From: CAG-791 sp963629395
Lineage (GTDB): Bacteria > Bacillota > Clostridia > Lachnospirales > Lachnospiraceae
DNA: 23,215 nt
Direction: 5' to 3'
Assembly (NCBI GenBank): GCA_963629395.1
Contig: CAVGIV010000046.1
Location: 1-23,215 of the forward strand
Below the pieces are notes generated by a model. It was not told the DNA's origin and searched no databases. It worked only from the letters and a program-made list of their open reading frames with translations. The translations under genes were made by a program, and so were the position numbers. Positions 6,537 to 14,929 of this stretch are shown here, in pieces. Within the stretch, counting starts at the first letter, position 1; every line of letters starts with the position of its first letter.

Positions 6537-7598
6537 ATGAAGTATTACTTTGCTCCCCTCGAAGGCATCACCGGCTACCGGTTCCGCCGGGCGCATCACC
6601 GGTTTTTCCCGGGTATGGATGCCTATTATACTCCCTTTGTCGTAGCAACCTACACGAAAAAGCTCAAGTCCCGCGAGAAGCTGGACATTCTCCCAGAGAA
6701 TAATGCCGGTGTCCCCACGGTTCCGCAGATTCTGACCAATCAGGCCGGTGAATTCCTGCATTGTGCGCAGGCCTTTGCTGATTTGGGCTACAGCGAGGTC
6801 AATATAAATCTTGGTTGCCCGGTCGGCACCGTCACGGCAAAGGGCAAGGGCTCCGGTATGCTGCGGACGCCGGAAATCATGGACCGATTTCTGGACGCCA
6901 TTTATAACGGAGCCGAAAGGATATCCGTAAGCAGCGCGGATGGTCGCCTTGCCGCTCTGAAGGTTTCTGTTAAAACCAGGCTCGGCTGGGAGAATCCGGA
7001 GGAGTTTGCACAGCTCCTTGCAGTTTATGAGCGCTACCCGCTCTCGGAGCTGATTATCCACGCCAGGACCCGTCAGGAGCTCTACCGCGGCAGGCCGGAG
7101 CTGGATGCGTTCCGAAAGGCTTATTTCCGCCAGGAGACTTCTGCACTGCCTGGCAGCTCCAGCCATTCGCCTCTTACCCTGTGCTACAACGGAGACATCC
7201 GTACCAGCGATGATATTCGATTTCTCGAGCAGGAGTTCCCGGGCCTTTCCCGCGTAATGATCGGCCGCGGCCTTCTGTCCGATCCGGCTCTTGTCACCAG
7301 AATCGTCACCGGACAGGTCCCGGATGCCAGACACCTTCGCTCCTTTCACGATGAGCTGTACGCCTCCTATGACGAACAGTTTCATGATGACCGCATTCGC
7401 ATCAACTGTATGAAGGAGGTGTGGTCCTTTCTGGGCGAGAGCTTCTGTGACAACGGGCGCTATGTCAAGGGAATCCACAAGGCCAAAAACCGCATCGAAT
7501 ACGAGGCTGCCGTGCGCATGCTCTTCGCCAACTGCAACCTGCAGCCGCTTTCCAACGGCCTCGCGCCAAGCGCCTCTCCGCTTAGCAGTTCTTCATAA
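6537..7598 (+). CDS. tRNA-dihydrouridine synthase (Dus family)
   Basis: The 353-residue protein is an FMN-dependent Dus enzyme that reduces uridines in the tRNA D-loop. The N-terminal MKYYFAPLEGITGYRFR is the FMN-phosphate entry strand of the TIM barrel. The catalytic cysteine is C94 in NINLGCPVGTV, and the barrel continues with ALKVSVKTRLGW, IIHARTRQELYRG, YNGDIRTSDD and MIGRGLLSDP. The start at 6537 has only a weak site (AAAGGAT about 18 nt upstream), so translation initiation may be inefficient. The last 20 or so residues are serine-rich and lie largely over the 3' end of the convergent FliB-like gene, with which it overlaps by 17 bp. Which uridine it modifies cannot be judged. Confidence 0.93.
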   Translation: MKYYFAPLEGITGYRFRRAHHRFFPGMDAYYTPFVVATYTKKLKSREKLDILPENNAGVPTVPQILTNQAGEFLHCAQAFADLGYSEVNINLGCPVGTVTAKGKGSGMLRTPEIMDRFLDAIYNGAERISVSSADGRLAALKVSVKTRLGWENPEEFAQLLAVYERYPLSELIIHARTRQELYRGRPELDAFRKAYFRQETSALPGSSSHSPLTLCYNGDIRTSDDIRFLEQEFPGLSRVMIGRGLLSDPALVTRIVTGQVPDARHLRSFHDELYASYDEQFHDDRIRINCMKEVWSFLGESFCDNGRYVKGIHKAKNRIEYEAAVRMLFANCNLQPLSNGLAPSASPLSSSS

Positions 7599-8592
7599 GC
7601 TCCACATTTTCGTCACTGTGCTCTATCTGCCGCGAGAAAAGGTGGGTCATCTGGATCATGCTGCCGGCCCCAAAGGCTCCCTCCTTCCACTCGTAGTGGA
7701 TACACATCAGCAGCACCAGGCGAAGGCTCCTCTTCCACAGACGCCTTTCCGCAGCCAGGCTTCCCTCATAGAAGGAATCGATGGTGTAGCGATAGACCAG
7801 ATAGACTGCAAATTTCGTGAATAACCGGTGCAGGAGCGGACCGTAGCTTTCACGAAAGGCCGCTTCTCTTTCTCGAAGCACCGCATACTCTTCCTGCAGC
7901 TGCGTGAGGATGCGGCCGCCCTCTGCATTCATCACATCCATTCGGGGGAGCAGCTCCAAAAGACAGGCATCCTCCTGCCCGTCCGGAAGAATTTCCGGTA
8001 CCTCCGGCGGCTGCTTCGTTCCAGCTGTGCCCGCGGGGCCCTGCATGTCACCGGCTTTGCAAGCCTCCCACCGTTGTTCATCCTCCTGAAGTGCTGCAAT
8101 CAGATCGTCTCTGGTCTGCAACGTCTCCGTCAGCCGCTTTTCATCCTCCAGGGATAGCGTTTCCCAGGCTTCCTCCTCATCCTCCGCGCGAATGTACCGG
8201 ATCGGCGTCGTGCGCAGGAACAAAAGCCGGCCTGTCTCCATGCAGGAAAGACTTAAATCAATCTGCTCATAGGAGCCGATTCCCATGTAATAACGGGGAT
8301 ACTCCTGGCAGGTCTGACTCATTCCCTCTTCCCCCAGGGCGCTGCACAGCTCGCACAGGTGCTCTCCCGTAAGAAACGGACATGTTCCGTCCTCCCGGAG
8401 CGGAATATACTTGCAGTCTCCCTCCTCCTTCAGATTCTGCGCCAGCTTCTCTCCGATGGCGCCCTCCTGCACCTTGTAGTAATAGAAGGTGTCTTCGTCC
8501 ACATCCACCTCCCATTCCTTACAGCAGGTATCCGGACATGCCTCCGCAAGGCAATGGAATTTAGGATAATAATCAGGATATTCCGTCCGCAT
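7582..8592 (-). CDS. FliB-like protein (flagellin lysine-N-methylase family)
   Basis: The 336-residue protein has the N-terminal pattern of the FliB family: YYPKFHCLAEACPDTCCKEWEVDVD, then CPFLTGEHLCELC and CQEYPRYYMG. In Salmonella FliB methylates flagellin lysines. Most Firmicute homologues occur without flagellar genes, as here, and their role is unproven; the cysteines suggest a metal or iron-sulfur site. Residues about 180-215 form a Gly/Pro-rich linker (GDMQGPAGTAGTKQPPEVPE) before an alpha-helical C-terminal half. The start at 8592 follows AAAGGAGC and lies inside the end of mutY (20-bp overlap), indicating one transcript. The 3' end overlaps convergent dus by 17 bp. Confidence 0.8.
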   Translation of the reverse strand: MRTEYPDYYPKFHCLAEACPDTCCKEWEVDVDEDTFYYYKVQEGAIGEKLAQNLKEEGDCKYIPLREDGTCPFLTGEHLCELCSALGEEGMSQTCQEYPRYYMGIGSYEQIDLSLSCMETGRLLFLRTTPIRYIRAEDEEEAWETLSLEDEKRLTETLQTRDDLIAALQEDEQRWEACKAGDMQGPAGTAGTKQPPEVPEILPDGQEDACLLELLPRMDVMNAEGGRILTQLQEEYAVLREREAAFRESYGPLLHRLFTKFAVYLVYRYTIDSFYEGSLAAERRLWKRSLRLVLLMCIHYEWKEGAFGAGSMIQMTHLFSRQIEHSDENVELMKNC

Positions 8593-9715
8593 CGCTTTTG
8601 CTCCTTTCCTCGCCCGCAGCCTTTGCCTCCTGCAGCCATCTTCGATATGCCTCAAACGCAGAGGGAATGGAGTATTGCTCCTGCAGCTCTGCCCTTGTGG
8701 CCCAGACCAGTCCGTCTGCCTCCTGCGGCCCGGAAAGCTGCAGATGATAGCCTTTCATATGCCATTCCACATGCGAAAATATATGCCTGGCGTCCGGTAT
8801 TCGCTCCAGTCCCAGCACCCTGCTGCCTGCCAAGCCAGTGCCGGTTTCTTCTCCTTCCGGCGCGTCTAGAACGCCAAGGCGGCGCACCTCCTGCAAAACC
8901 TCTGTCCTGCTTAGCTCTCCCTCAGCACCCGGGAATTCATACAGCCCGGCCAGCAGTCCCTTGGACGGACGCTTTCGAATGGCAACAAGGTCACCGGCCG
9001 TCATCAGCAAAATCGTTCGGTTCTCGATGCGCCTTGGCTTCCTGTTCGCCAGCTTCGGATACTGTAGCTGGCTGTTAGAGCGGTATGCAAGACACCAGTC
9101 CCTCCAGGGACATGCATTGCAGAGCGGCTCCGTGTTCGGCAGGCAAACCATCGCCCCCAGATCCATCAATGCCTGGTTAAAGTCTCCCGGTCTTCCTCCT
9201 GCCGCAATTCGCTCCTGATAATAGGCATGTGCTGCCTTTTGGGCGTCTGTCTTCCTGATATCTCCGGCATATTCCGTCATCCGTGCATAAATGCGCAGAA
9301 GATTGCCGTCGACCGCCGCCTCCGGCTGACCAAAGGCAATGGATGCAATGGCTGCTGCCGTATAGACTCCAATGCCCGGCAGCGATTCGATTTCCTTTGC
9401 GGTTCCCGGCATGACGCCGCCGTATTTTTCCATGATGATGACAGCCGCCTTATGAAGGTTCCGAACCCTTGTGTAGTAGCCCAGTCCCTCCCACAGCTTC
9501 AGATACACATCCTCCGGAGCGGCCGCCAGCGCCGCAATATCCGGCAGCGCCTCGAGAAAGCGCTGATAATACGCCCTCACGGCTTCTACTCTCGTCTGCT
9601 GGAGCATGATTTCCGAAAGCCAGACATGATAAGGCGTCGGATCCTCCCTCCAGGGGAGAATCCGACGATTCCGGTCATACCATATCAGAAGTTCCTGTGT
9701 CTGCCTGTCGTTCAT
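8573..9715 (-). CDS. mutY: A/G-specific adenine glycosylase MutY
   Basis: The 380-residue protein removes adenine mispaired with 8-oxoguanine. The catalytic glutamate is in LSEIMLQQTRVEAV (E35). The helix-hairpin-helix LPGIGVYTAAAIASIAFG is followed by the catalytic aspartate D137 (AAVDGNLLR). A [4Fe-4S] loop follows with spacing C-x7-C-x2-C-x5-C (VCLPNTEPLCNACPWRDWC). The C-terminal third is a NUDIX-like domain (RPSKGLLAGLYEFPGAE) that recognises 8-oxoG. The ATG at 9715 overlaps the stop of the upstream gene as ATGA and lacks a good ribosome binding site, so translational coupling is likely. A TTG two codons earlier is an alternative start. Confidence 0.95.
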   Translation of the reverse strand: MNDRQTQELLIWYDRNRRILPWREDPTPYHVWLSEIMLQQTRVEAVRAYYQRFLEALPDIAALAAAPEDVYLKLWEGLGYYTRVRNLHKAAVIIMEKYGGVMPGTAKEIESLPGIGVYTAAAIASIAFGQPEAAVDGNLLRIYARMTEYAGDIRKTDAQKAAHAYYQERIAAGGRPGDFNQALMDLGAMVCLPNTEPLCNACPWRDWCLAYRSNSQLQYPKLANRKPRRIENRTILLMTAGDLVAIRKRPSKGLLAGLYEFPGAEGELSRTEVLQEVRRLGVLDAPEGEETGTGLAGSRVLGLERIPDARHIFSHVEWHMKGYHLQLSGPQEADGLVWATRAELQEQYSIPSAFEAYRRWLQEAKAAGEERSKSDADGIS

Positions 9716-10545
9716 CTGCAATAGAAAAAGCGCTCGCCGGGTGCCATGAAATGATACTTATGTCCGAAGTGATACTGGAACATGTAGTCTGCCAGATGTC
9801 CGGGATTCTCTCCGTTATGGGCAAAGAGATCATAGTGCAGCGGAATCAGAAGATCTGCGCCGATTTCCTCTGCCACATCCGCGGCCTCTCTGGCATTTAG
9901 ATTGCCAATAATATTCGCCCGCTTCCGTTTCCAGTCGCTTCCGTTGATGGGGAGACAGGCAATATCAATGTCATACGGACGAAGGTCTTTTGTCATACTC
10001 TCCCATTCAACGGTGTCTCCCGAATGATAGATGGTCGCCGCCGCAAATTTCATCACATATCCGAGGTTTTCATAATCTCCGTTGGCATCCCTGGTGAGCT
10101 CCTCATGCGCGGCCGGCACGGGATAAACAGTGGCACCGGCAATGGATATTTTCTCCCCGGCTGCAGCACCGATGATATTCTCCGGCTTAATACCGCAGGC
10201 TGCCGCTGTTGAAATCCACGGCCGAGGCACGATAAATCTGGTCTTGGGCGAAGCAAGCGCAATTCCGCGCAGCGTGTCCGGATCCAGATGATCACTGTGG
10301 TTGTGCGTGCAGAGTACAACATCCAGAAAATTCACGCACGTAGCAGAAAAGGGCGGCGCAAACCGCCTTGTATCCGGATGTGGAACACCAAGGTACGGAT
10401 CGACAGCAAGCAGCTTCCCACCTGCCTTTATAATGATTCCGGCCTGCCCCAGATACCAGAGGGCAGCCATGTCCCCCGGAACCTTTGTATGCATCAGCTC
10501 TCCGATCAGTTCGTTTCCGCTTTTGTACCATCCGCTGACTGCCAT
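9712..10545 (-). CDS. UlaG-like metallo-beta-lactamase-fold hydrolase
   Basis: This 277-residue protein has the metallo-beta-lactamase metal motif T-H-N-H-S-D-H-L-D at 80-88 (H81, H83, D85, H86). It also has the later histidines in AAHEE, IYHSGDTVEW and LIPLHYDLFAHN. The overall pattern, including ALWYLGQAGIIIKAGGKLLAVDPYLG, matches the UlaG group, whose founder is L-ascorbate-6-phosphate lactonase. No ascorbate transport genes are nearby, so the substrate is open; it may be another lactone or phosphoester. GGAGGACAGG precedes the ATG at 10545. It is the third gene from the end of a minus-strand run, 21 bp behind the SGNH gene and overlapping mutY by 4 bp. Confidence 0.85.
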   Translation of the reverse strand: MAVSGWYKSGNELIGELMHTKVPGDMAALWYLGQAGIIIKAGGKLLAVDPYLGVPHPDTRRFAPPFSATCVNFLDVVLCTHNHSDHLDPDTLRGIALASPKTRFIVPRPWISTAAACGIKPENIIGAAAGEKISIAGATVYPVPAAHEELTRDANGDYENLGYVMKFAAATIYHSGDTVEWESMTKDLRPYDIDIACLPINGSDWKRKRANIIGNLNAREAADVAEEIGADLLIPLHYDLFAHNGENPGHLADYMFQYHFGHKYHFMAPGERFFYCR

Positions 10546-10566
10546 TTTCCTGTCCTCCCTCCGTGA

Positions 10567-11655
10567 TTACTCCTCATAGATGAATCGACCGTCTGCCTCA
10601 TATGCCGGGATCTGTTCCGATTCATAAACGTCCACCAGCTCCCTTGTTCTCTGGAAGGTCTCCTCCAGATTATCCGGTGTCACCTCATTTTGATTCGCCG
10701 CCATTTTCATGCAGATGTCATAATTGACCTGCGGATCAAAATGTACCGTGTCCATATATCGGTTTAGATCCGTTACAGTTTCCTCGTCATTCTGAAAATC
10801 ATAAAAATGCACGTTCTTATACGCCAGAAGTGCCCTTGCGACCTGTGCCTCATCGTACAGATAAACGTCCCGCAAGCCGCTTCGCACAGCATCGTCCCAC
10901 CAGATCATGGAATACGGCGGATAGAAAAAATAAAACTCCGTTTCCGGATGCTCCTGCACCACCTGCTCCAGAAGTGCCAGATTGGCCTGCAGCTCACGCT
11001 CCTTTTCCTGCTCCGGCAGCATCCCGGCCGCATCATTTCGTCTTACATAATGCGTCAGCACGCCGTTTTCCGAAAAGTCCTTCCCGGATGCCCAGTTATA
11101 GGAAAGTCCCTCCTCGTAATCAGCGGAGAAGGATTGCGCCAGCTCATACGGGATTTTCTGAAATAAAACCGTGGCATTCAGCAGGTACTTTACATCGTTA
11201 AAGGGATTCCTGTCGTACAGGTACATCGGGCAGCCGGAGGCTTCAAATGTTGTCTCCGCCTCCTGTATCAGTGAAGAGGGATCCAGATTAAAATAAACCC
11301 GCTTCACCTCCTGTGCCGCAAATGCCTCCTGCAGGTACCATACCAGATCCGCCACGCCGCCATAGCTTCGCACCGCCTTGATCGTCGTCCCGCCAAAGGC
11401 CTCGTCGTACCAGCGGTTGTCGTTGTTCTCTACCACAGAGGACCCCACAAGAACACTGTCATAATCAAAGTGACGGAGGCTCCCGACAACCTGGTACTCC
11501 TTCTCGCTAAGAACCGCCTTCAGTCCAAACCAGGGCTTATGATAGTGATAAAACGGATCCATTATAAAAACAGTCAGCGCACACAGCCCGGCCAGCACCC
11601 CGGCTGTCACCGCCAGTGCCCCCAGAAACCGCAAAGGTGACGGCTTCATCCGCAT
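10567..11655 (-). CDS. Membrane-anchored SGNH-like protein, partner of adjacent MBOAT
   Basis: With start 11655 the protein has 362 residues: one N-terminal membrane segment (about 10-32) and an extracellular SGNH-hydrolase-like domain. The block I motif is DSVLVGSSVVEN with the nucleophile serine at about 73, and the C-terminal D-x-x-H is MDTVHFDPQVN. This architecture (membrane anchor, GxS, DxxH) is that of DltD and AlgJ/AlgX-like proteins, which finish acyl transfer to surface polymers with an MBOAT partner. The MBOAT gene lies directly upstream. The start is uncertain: ATGs at 11691, 11655 and 11649 all have weak sites. 11655 is preferred because the membrane segment follows closely and because repeat family 3 then stands about 62 bp upstream, as it does before rlmH. 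Confidence 0.7.
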   Translation of the reverse strand: MRMKPSPLRFLGALAVTAGVLAGLCALTVFIMDPFYHYHKPWFGLKAVLSEKEYQVVGSLRHFDYDSVLVGSSVVENNDNRWYDEAFGGTTIKAVRSYGGVADLVWYLQEAFAAQEVKRVYFNLDPSSLIQEAETTFEASGCPMYLYDRNPFNDVKYLLNATVLFQKIPYELAQSFSADYEEGLSYNWASGKDFSENGVLTHYVRRNDAAGMLPEQEKERELQANLALLEQVVQEHPETEFYFFYPPYSMIWWDDAVRSGLRDVYLYDEAQVARALLAYKNVHFYDFQNDEETVTDLNRYMDTVHFDPQVNYDICMKMAANQNEVTPDNLEETFQRTRELVDVYESEQIPAYEADGRFIYEE

Positions 11656-11717
11656 ATTCCGTTCGTTATTCTCCGCTTTCCTATGCTGCATTCTCAGCTC
11701 ATCCCCTGAACAGCCAT

Positions 11718-11756
11718 GTCTGCTCGCGCAGGCACCACCACAAATAAAAACCAGCT
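11718..11756 (-). repeat. Dispersed 39-bp repeat family 3, copy 2
   Basis: The plus strand starts GTCTGCTCGCGCAGGCAC and continues with an A-rich tail ending CAGCT. It is the second copy of the element at 6467-6505 and lies in the gap between the MBOAT stop (11795) and the SGNH gene. Confidence 0.6.
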
Positions 11757-11794
11757 GCTTCGTGTCTGCGACACTCCCGCATCTGACGCATACA

Positions 11795-13243
11795 CTAAAA
11801 CTTAAAATACAAATATGTAGAAACGCCGGACATCGAGCACAGGCACAGCACCAGAAGAACACCGATCAGCGCCGCATTTTTCCCGGTCAGACGAACCTGC
11901 GACGACAGCTCCGCTGCTGTTTTCTTCTGTGTCAGTACAAGTGCGACAAATACGATGGTCACCAGCTCCAGCAAAAGGACCGGATTCTGCAGTGAAGGTG
12001 CTGCTGCGCCGACCGCCTTATTGATAACCCAGAACTCCGGAACATCAAGCTTGGCCGCCATCCGATACAGCCAGCCGGGATACAGCGGGCGGAACAGATT
12101 TTTCAAAATCACCATGCTGTATTCCGTACTGGGCGCCGCAAAGAATACGAGCGTAAACAAAAACAGCAGATAGACCTTTACCCTGCCGAATGCCTTCCTT
12201 TTCGCCAGCAAACTTCCTGCTGCCACAAAGGCGCCGGACAATAGCCCCCAGATCAGATACGTTGTGCCAAGTCCATGCCAAAGAGCCGACAGCAGGAACA
12301 CCACCATGACATTTGCGGCAGTCCGCAGCTTTCCCTTCCGGCTCCCTCCCAGCGGAATGTACACATACCTTGTAAAAAATCTTGTAAGCGTCATGTGCCA
12401 GCGCTTCCAGAACTCCGGGAAGGTTTTCGCCTGAAACGGTGCATTGAAATTCAGCGGCAGCTCAATTCCCAGCATGGCCGAAAGTCCCATCGCCATGTCA
12501 CAGTACCCGGAAAAATCATAATACAGCTGCAAAGCGTAGCAGCTCATGGTAAGAAAGACTGCCAGTGTATCCAGATACCAGGCACTCTGAATCCCGAAGG
12601 TCGCTGCACCTGCCAGCACATCTGCAATCAAAAGCTTTTTCGCTAGTCCGAATATAAAAAGGATCAATCCCCTTGCAAAGGTTTCCGCATGAAAGCGCCT
12701 TTTCTGCATATCGCGGAACTGTGCGGCGATCTCCTCGTAGCAGGTAATGGGCCCCTCGATAATCTTCGGGAAATAGGTAAGATACAGCACATACCGCCGA
12801 AAGCCGTCCCTCGCAATTGTCCCCTGATAGGAATCGATCAGATACGAAATCTGGCTGAAGGTATAGAACGAAAAACCGATCGGAAGCCCCACCGACAAAA
12901 AATCCATAGTTCTCTGCGAAATCTGCAGCTGCCCCGCCTCAGCGCCGGAAAACAGCGCCGGCGTCACATATTTAAACCAGCACATAAAGAACAGATTCAC
13001 TGCAACCCCGGCCGCAAGAAGTCCTTTGTTCTTTTTTTGCAGGAAGCTCCCTGCTGCATAATTGAAAAGGACGCTCAGTATCAAAATGACCAGGTACCAG
13101 GCTCCAAAGCTTCCGTAGAACCACAGTCCCATGGCAATCAGAAACCATTCCGCCGCCGTCGCACTCTTTATATTCAAAAGGTACCATCCGGCCGTAACCA
13201 GCGGCATAAATATGCAAATAAAAAAGAAGGAATTGAATACCAT
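11795..13243 (-). CDS. MBOAT-family membrane O-acyltransferase (AlgI/DltB-like)
   Basis: The 482-residue polytopic protein belongs to the bacterial MBOAT group of AlgI, PatA and DltB, which carry acyl groups across the membrane to surface glycans. It has about ten or more hydrophobic segments. The conserved LPIGFSFYTFSQISYLID, YFPKIIEGPI, LQLYYDFSGYCDMAMG and FPEFWKRWHMTLTRFF motifs are present, as is the catalytic histidine H323 in LSALWHGLGTTYL. It starts 9 bp after the DUF6472-like gene with only a weak site (AAAGA), which suggests coupling. The SGNH gene follows downstream. No carrier protein or activating enzyme is encoded with it, so an acetyl-CoA-type donor or a carrier encoded elsewhere is likely. 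The polymer modified is unknown. Confidence 0.9.
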   Translation of the reverse strand: MVFNSFFFICIFMPLVTAGWYLLNIKSATAAEWFLIAMGLWFYGSFGAWYLVILILSVLFNYAAGSFLQKKNKGLLAAGVAVNLFFMCWFKYVTPALFSGAEAGQLQISQRTMDFLSVGLPIGFSFYTFSQISYLIDSYQGTIARDGFRRYVLYLTYFPKIIEGPITCYEEIAAQFRDMQKRRFHAETFARGLILFIFGLAKKLLIADVLAGAATFGIQSAWYLDTLAVFLTMSCYALQLYYDFSGYCDMAMGLSAMLGIELPLNFNAPFQAKTFPEFWKRWHMTLTRFFTRYVYIPLGGSRKGKLRTAANVMVVFLLSALWHGLGTTYLIWGLLSGAFVAAGSLLAKRKAFGRVKVYLLFLFTLVFFAAPSTEYSMVILKNLFRPLYPGWLYRMAAKLDVPEFWVINKAVGAAAPSLQNPVLLLELVTIVFVALVLTQKKTAAELSSQVRLTGKNAALIGVLLVLCLCSMSGVSTYLYFKF

Positions 13244-13252
13244 ATCGATTCT

Positions 13253-13444
13253 TTAAAAGGCCTGGTGCCGCACCACGGCATATTCATCGCCGTTCACCCA
13301 ATAGGGACAGCGCTGGTGCGGATGCCCGCCCGCCTGCTCCTGCAGCATACGGCCGTAGTCGTCCTCATCCACATCGGCAGCGCAGAAATACTCCTGCTCG
13401 TCCTCGTCCCACTCCAGATTATTGCAGGTATCGCAATCAGCCAT
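13253..13444 (-). CDS. Small Cys-rich acidic protein, DUF6472-like
   Basis: The 63-residue product starts MADCDTCNNLEWDEDEQEYF and has four cysteines (two in CDTC, one in YFCAADVDEDD, one in RCPYWVNGDEYAVVRHQ). They could form a small zinc-ribbon-like site. The layout (CxxC, acidic middle, CPYW/F, DEY..VR.Q end) matches the small clostridial DUF6472 proteins I know, which often follow MATE genes; the function is unknown. AAAGGAGA precedes the ATG at 13444, which lies inside the end of the MATE gene (8-bp overlap). The stop is 9 bp before the MBOAT start, so it sits in one transcript with both. Confidence 0.75.
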   Translation of the reverse strand: MADCDTCNNLEWDEDEQEYFCAADVDEDDYGRMLQEQAGGHPHQRCPYWVNGDEYAVVRHQAF

Positions 13445-14837
13445 TGTTCTCCTTTCCGCTCCACATCTCATGCTTCACAGTCATCTGTTTCTGTTCCCGC
13501 TCACACTGCTTCATCAGATGCTCCCTGTTCCACTTGCGGTAAAACGGCAGTTCAAAAGCGATCATTGCCGCCCATCCCAGTAGATACGACCACGGAATGG
13601 CCTCCATTCCCATATGGAAGACGAACACCATCGGCACCGCTGCAGCAACGCGAACTGTCATATTCAGCATGCTGCTGATCAGTGTCACCTTCAGATCCCC
13701 GATTCCGCGGAAATACCCCTGCAGGCCGTTTGTCAGTCCCGGCAGAATGTACATAAAGGCAATCAGATGGAGATACGTCTTTCCGATTGCAATAACCTCC
13801 GCCTCCTGCGTGAACAGCAGCATGACCGGCTCTGCCAGAAAATAAAACGCAAAGCCCACCAGCACACCGTAGATCAGTTCCATTGCCATTCCGTAGCGGT
13901 ACGCCTGATAGACTCTCCGGTGTTCGCCGGCGCCTTCATTCTGTGCCATCACACTGGTCATGGCATGCGCTACATTCTGTTCAATGACAATCGCATAATC
14001 GTCCACACGGTTGACCGCACTGAAGGCTGCAGTGGAGGCCACTCCCATGGTGTTGACAATTCCCTGGATTCCCAGCTTGCCGACCTGGACTGCGCACTGC
14101 TGCATAGCACTGACAAATCCGTACTGCAGTGTTAGTTTTAAAAGGCTGCCGTCAAAATACAGCCATTTTCTCCCGAGCTGCAGCAGAGGAATTCTCCGCT
14201 GGATGTAGATAAAGCACAGAACACCGGACAGGCCCTCCGACAGCACCGTTGCCACCGCACAGCCGACGATTCCCATATGAAATACAATGACAAAGAACAA
14301 ATCGCCGGCCACGTTCAGAGCCGCGCTAAGTGCCAAAAACAAAAGAGGAGACTTTGAATCTCCCATTGCCCGAAGCGTTCCCGCAAAGTAATTATAAATA
14401 AAATTAAACAGCAGTCCAAATGCAACAATCCGAAGGTACAGGACTGCTTCCTCCAATATGGCCGAATCCACCTGTAACAGCTGCAGCAGCTGCGGTGCAG
14501 CAGCCATTGTCAGAAACGCCATTGCTGCAGAAAAGACAATGCCGGATACCATTCCGGTGGAAACCTGCCGCTGAAGCCTTTCGTATTGCTGTGCACCGAA
14601 CATCATGCCGATCAGCACACCTGTTCCCAGGCATATCCCCTGTTCAAAGAGAATAAACAGCGTGATCAGCGGGTTGCTTGTCCCCACCGCGGCAAGTGCC
14701 GATGCACCCACAAAGCGGCCGACGATGATGCTGTCGGCCGCATTGTAGGTAAGCTGAAGAAGATTCCCCAGTACCAGAGGAATCGTAAATTTAATCAAAA
14801 TGGGCAGCATTTTGCCCTTTGTCATATCATGCGTCAT
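13437..14837 (-). CDS. MATE-family multidrug/toxin efflux transporter
   Basis: The 466-residue protein is a 12-helix MATE antiporter. Two homologous halves are visible, beginning PILIKFTIPLVLGNLLQLTYNAADSIIVGRFVGASALAAVG and LKLTLQYGFVSAMQQCAVQVGKLGIQGIVNTMGV. Typical features are AGTLRAMGDSKSPL and GLQGYFRGIGDLKVTL in the loops of each half. Such proteins export cationic drugs or metabolites in exchange for Na+ or H+; the substrate is unknown. Its ATG follows AGGAATT. It is the first gene of the minus-strand run continuing into the DUF6472-like, MBOAT and SGNH genes. A family 2 repeat stands 49 bp upstream. Confidence 0.92.
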   Translation of the reverse strand: MTHDMTKGKMLPILIKFTIPLVLGNLLQLTYNAADSIIVGRFVGASALAAVGTSNPLITLFILFEQGICLGTGVLIGMMFGAQQYERLQRQVSTGMVSGIVFSAAMAFLTMAAAPQLLQLLQVDSAILEEAVLYLRIVAFGLLFNFIYNYFAGTLRAMGDSKSPLLFLALSAALNVAGDLFFVIVFHMGIVGCAVATVLSEGLSGVLCFIYIQRRIPLLQLGRKWLYFDGSLLKLTLQYGFVSAMQQCAVQVGKLGIQGIVNTMGVASTAAFSAVNRVDDYAIVIEQNVAHAMTSVMAQNEGAGEHRRVYQAYRYGMAMELIYGVLVGFAFYFLAEPVMLLFTQEAEVIAIGKTYLHLIAFMYILPGLTNGLQGYFRGIGDLKVTLISSMLNMTVRVAAAVPMVFVFHMGMEAIPWSYLLGWAAMIAFELPFYRKWNREHLMKQCEREQKQMTVKHEMWSGKENNG

Positions 14838-14886
14838 GTCTGTAATTCCTATGTACGTTATGGAGAAGCTGATTAGATCAGGATAA

Positions 14887-14917
14887 CTATTCAGCGTCCA
14901 TTCACAAAATCGCTGCT
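14887..14917 (-). repeat. Dispersed 31-bp repeat family 2, copy E
   Basis: The minus strand reads AGCAGCGATTTT, 11 variable bases, then CTGAATAG. It begins 12 bp after the response regulator stop codon and lies 49 bp upstream of the MATE start, in the sense orientation as copy D is for the C-S lyase gene. Confidence 0.65.
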
Positions 14918-14929
14918 GTGCAGATGTTC

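Noticed and set aside
6510..7478. 322-residue open frame antisense to dus
   Set aside because: It is entirely within a clear dus gene, has no recognisable domains and no ribosome binding site.
12689..13678. 329-residue plus-strand open frame
   Set aside because: It is antisense to the MBOAT, DUF6472-like and MATE genes, all of which have strong family motifs; the composition looks like a shadow frame.
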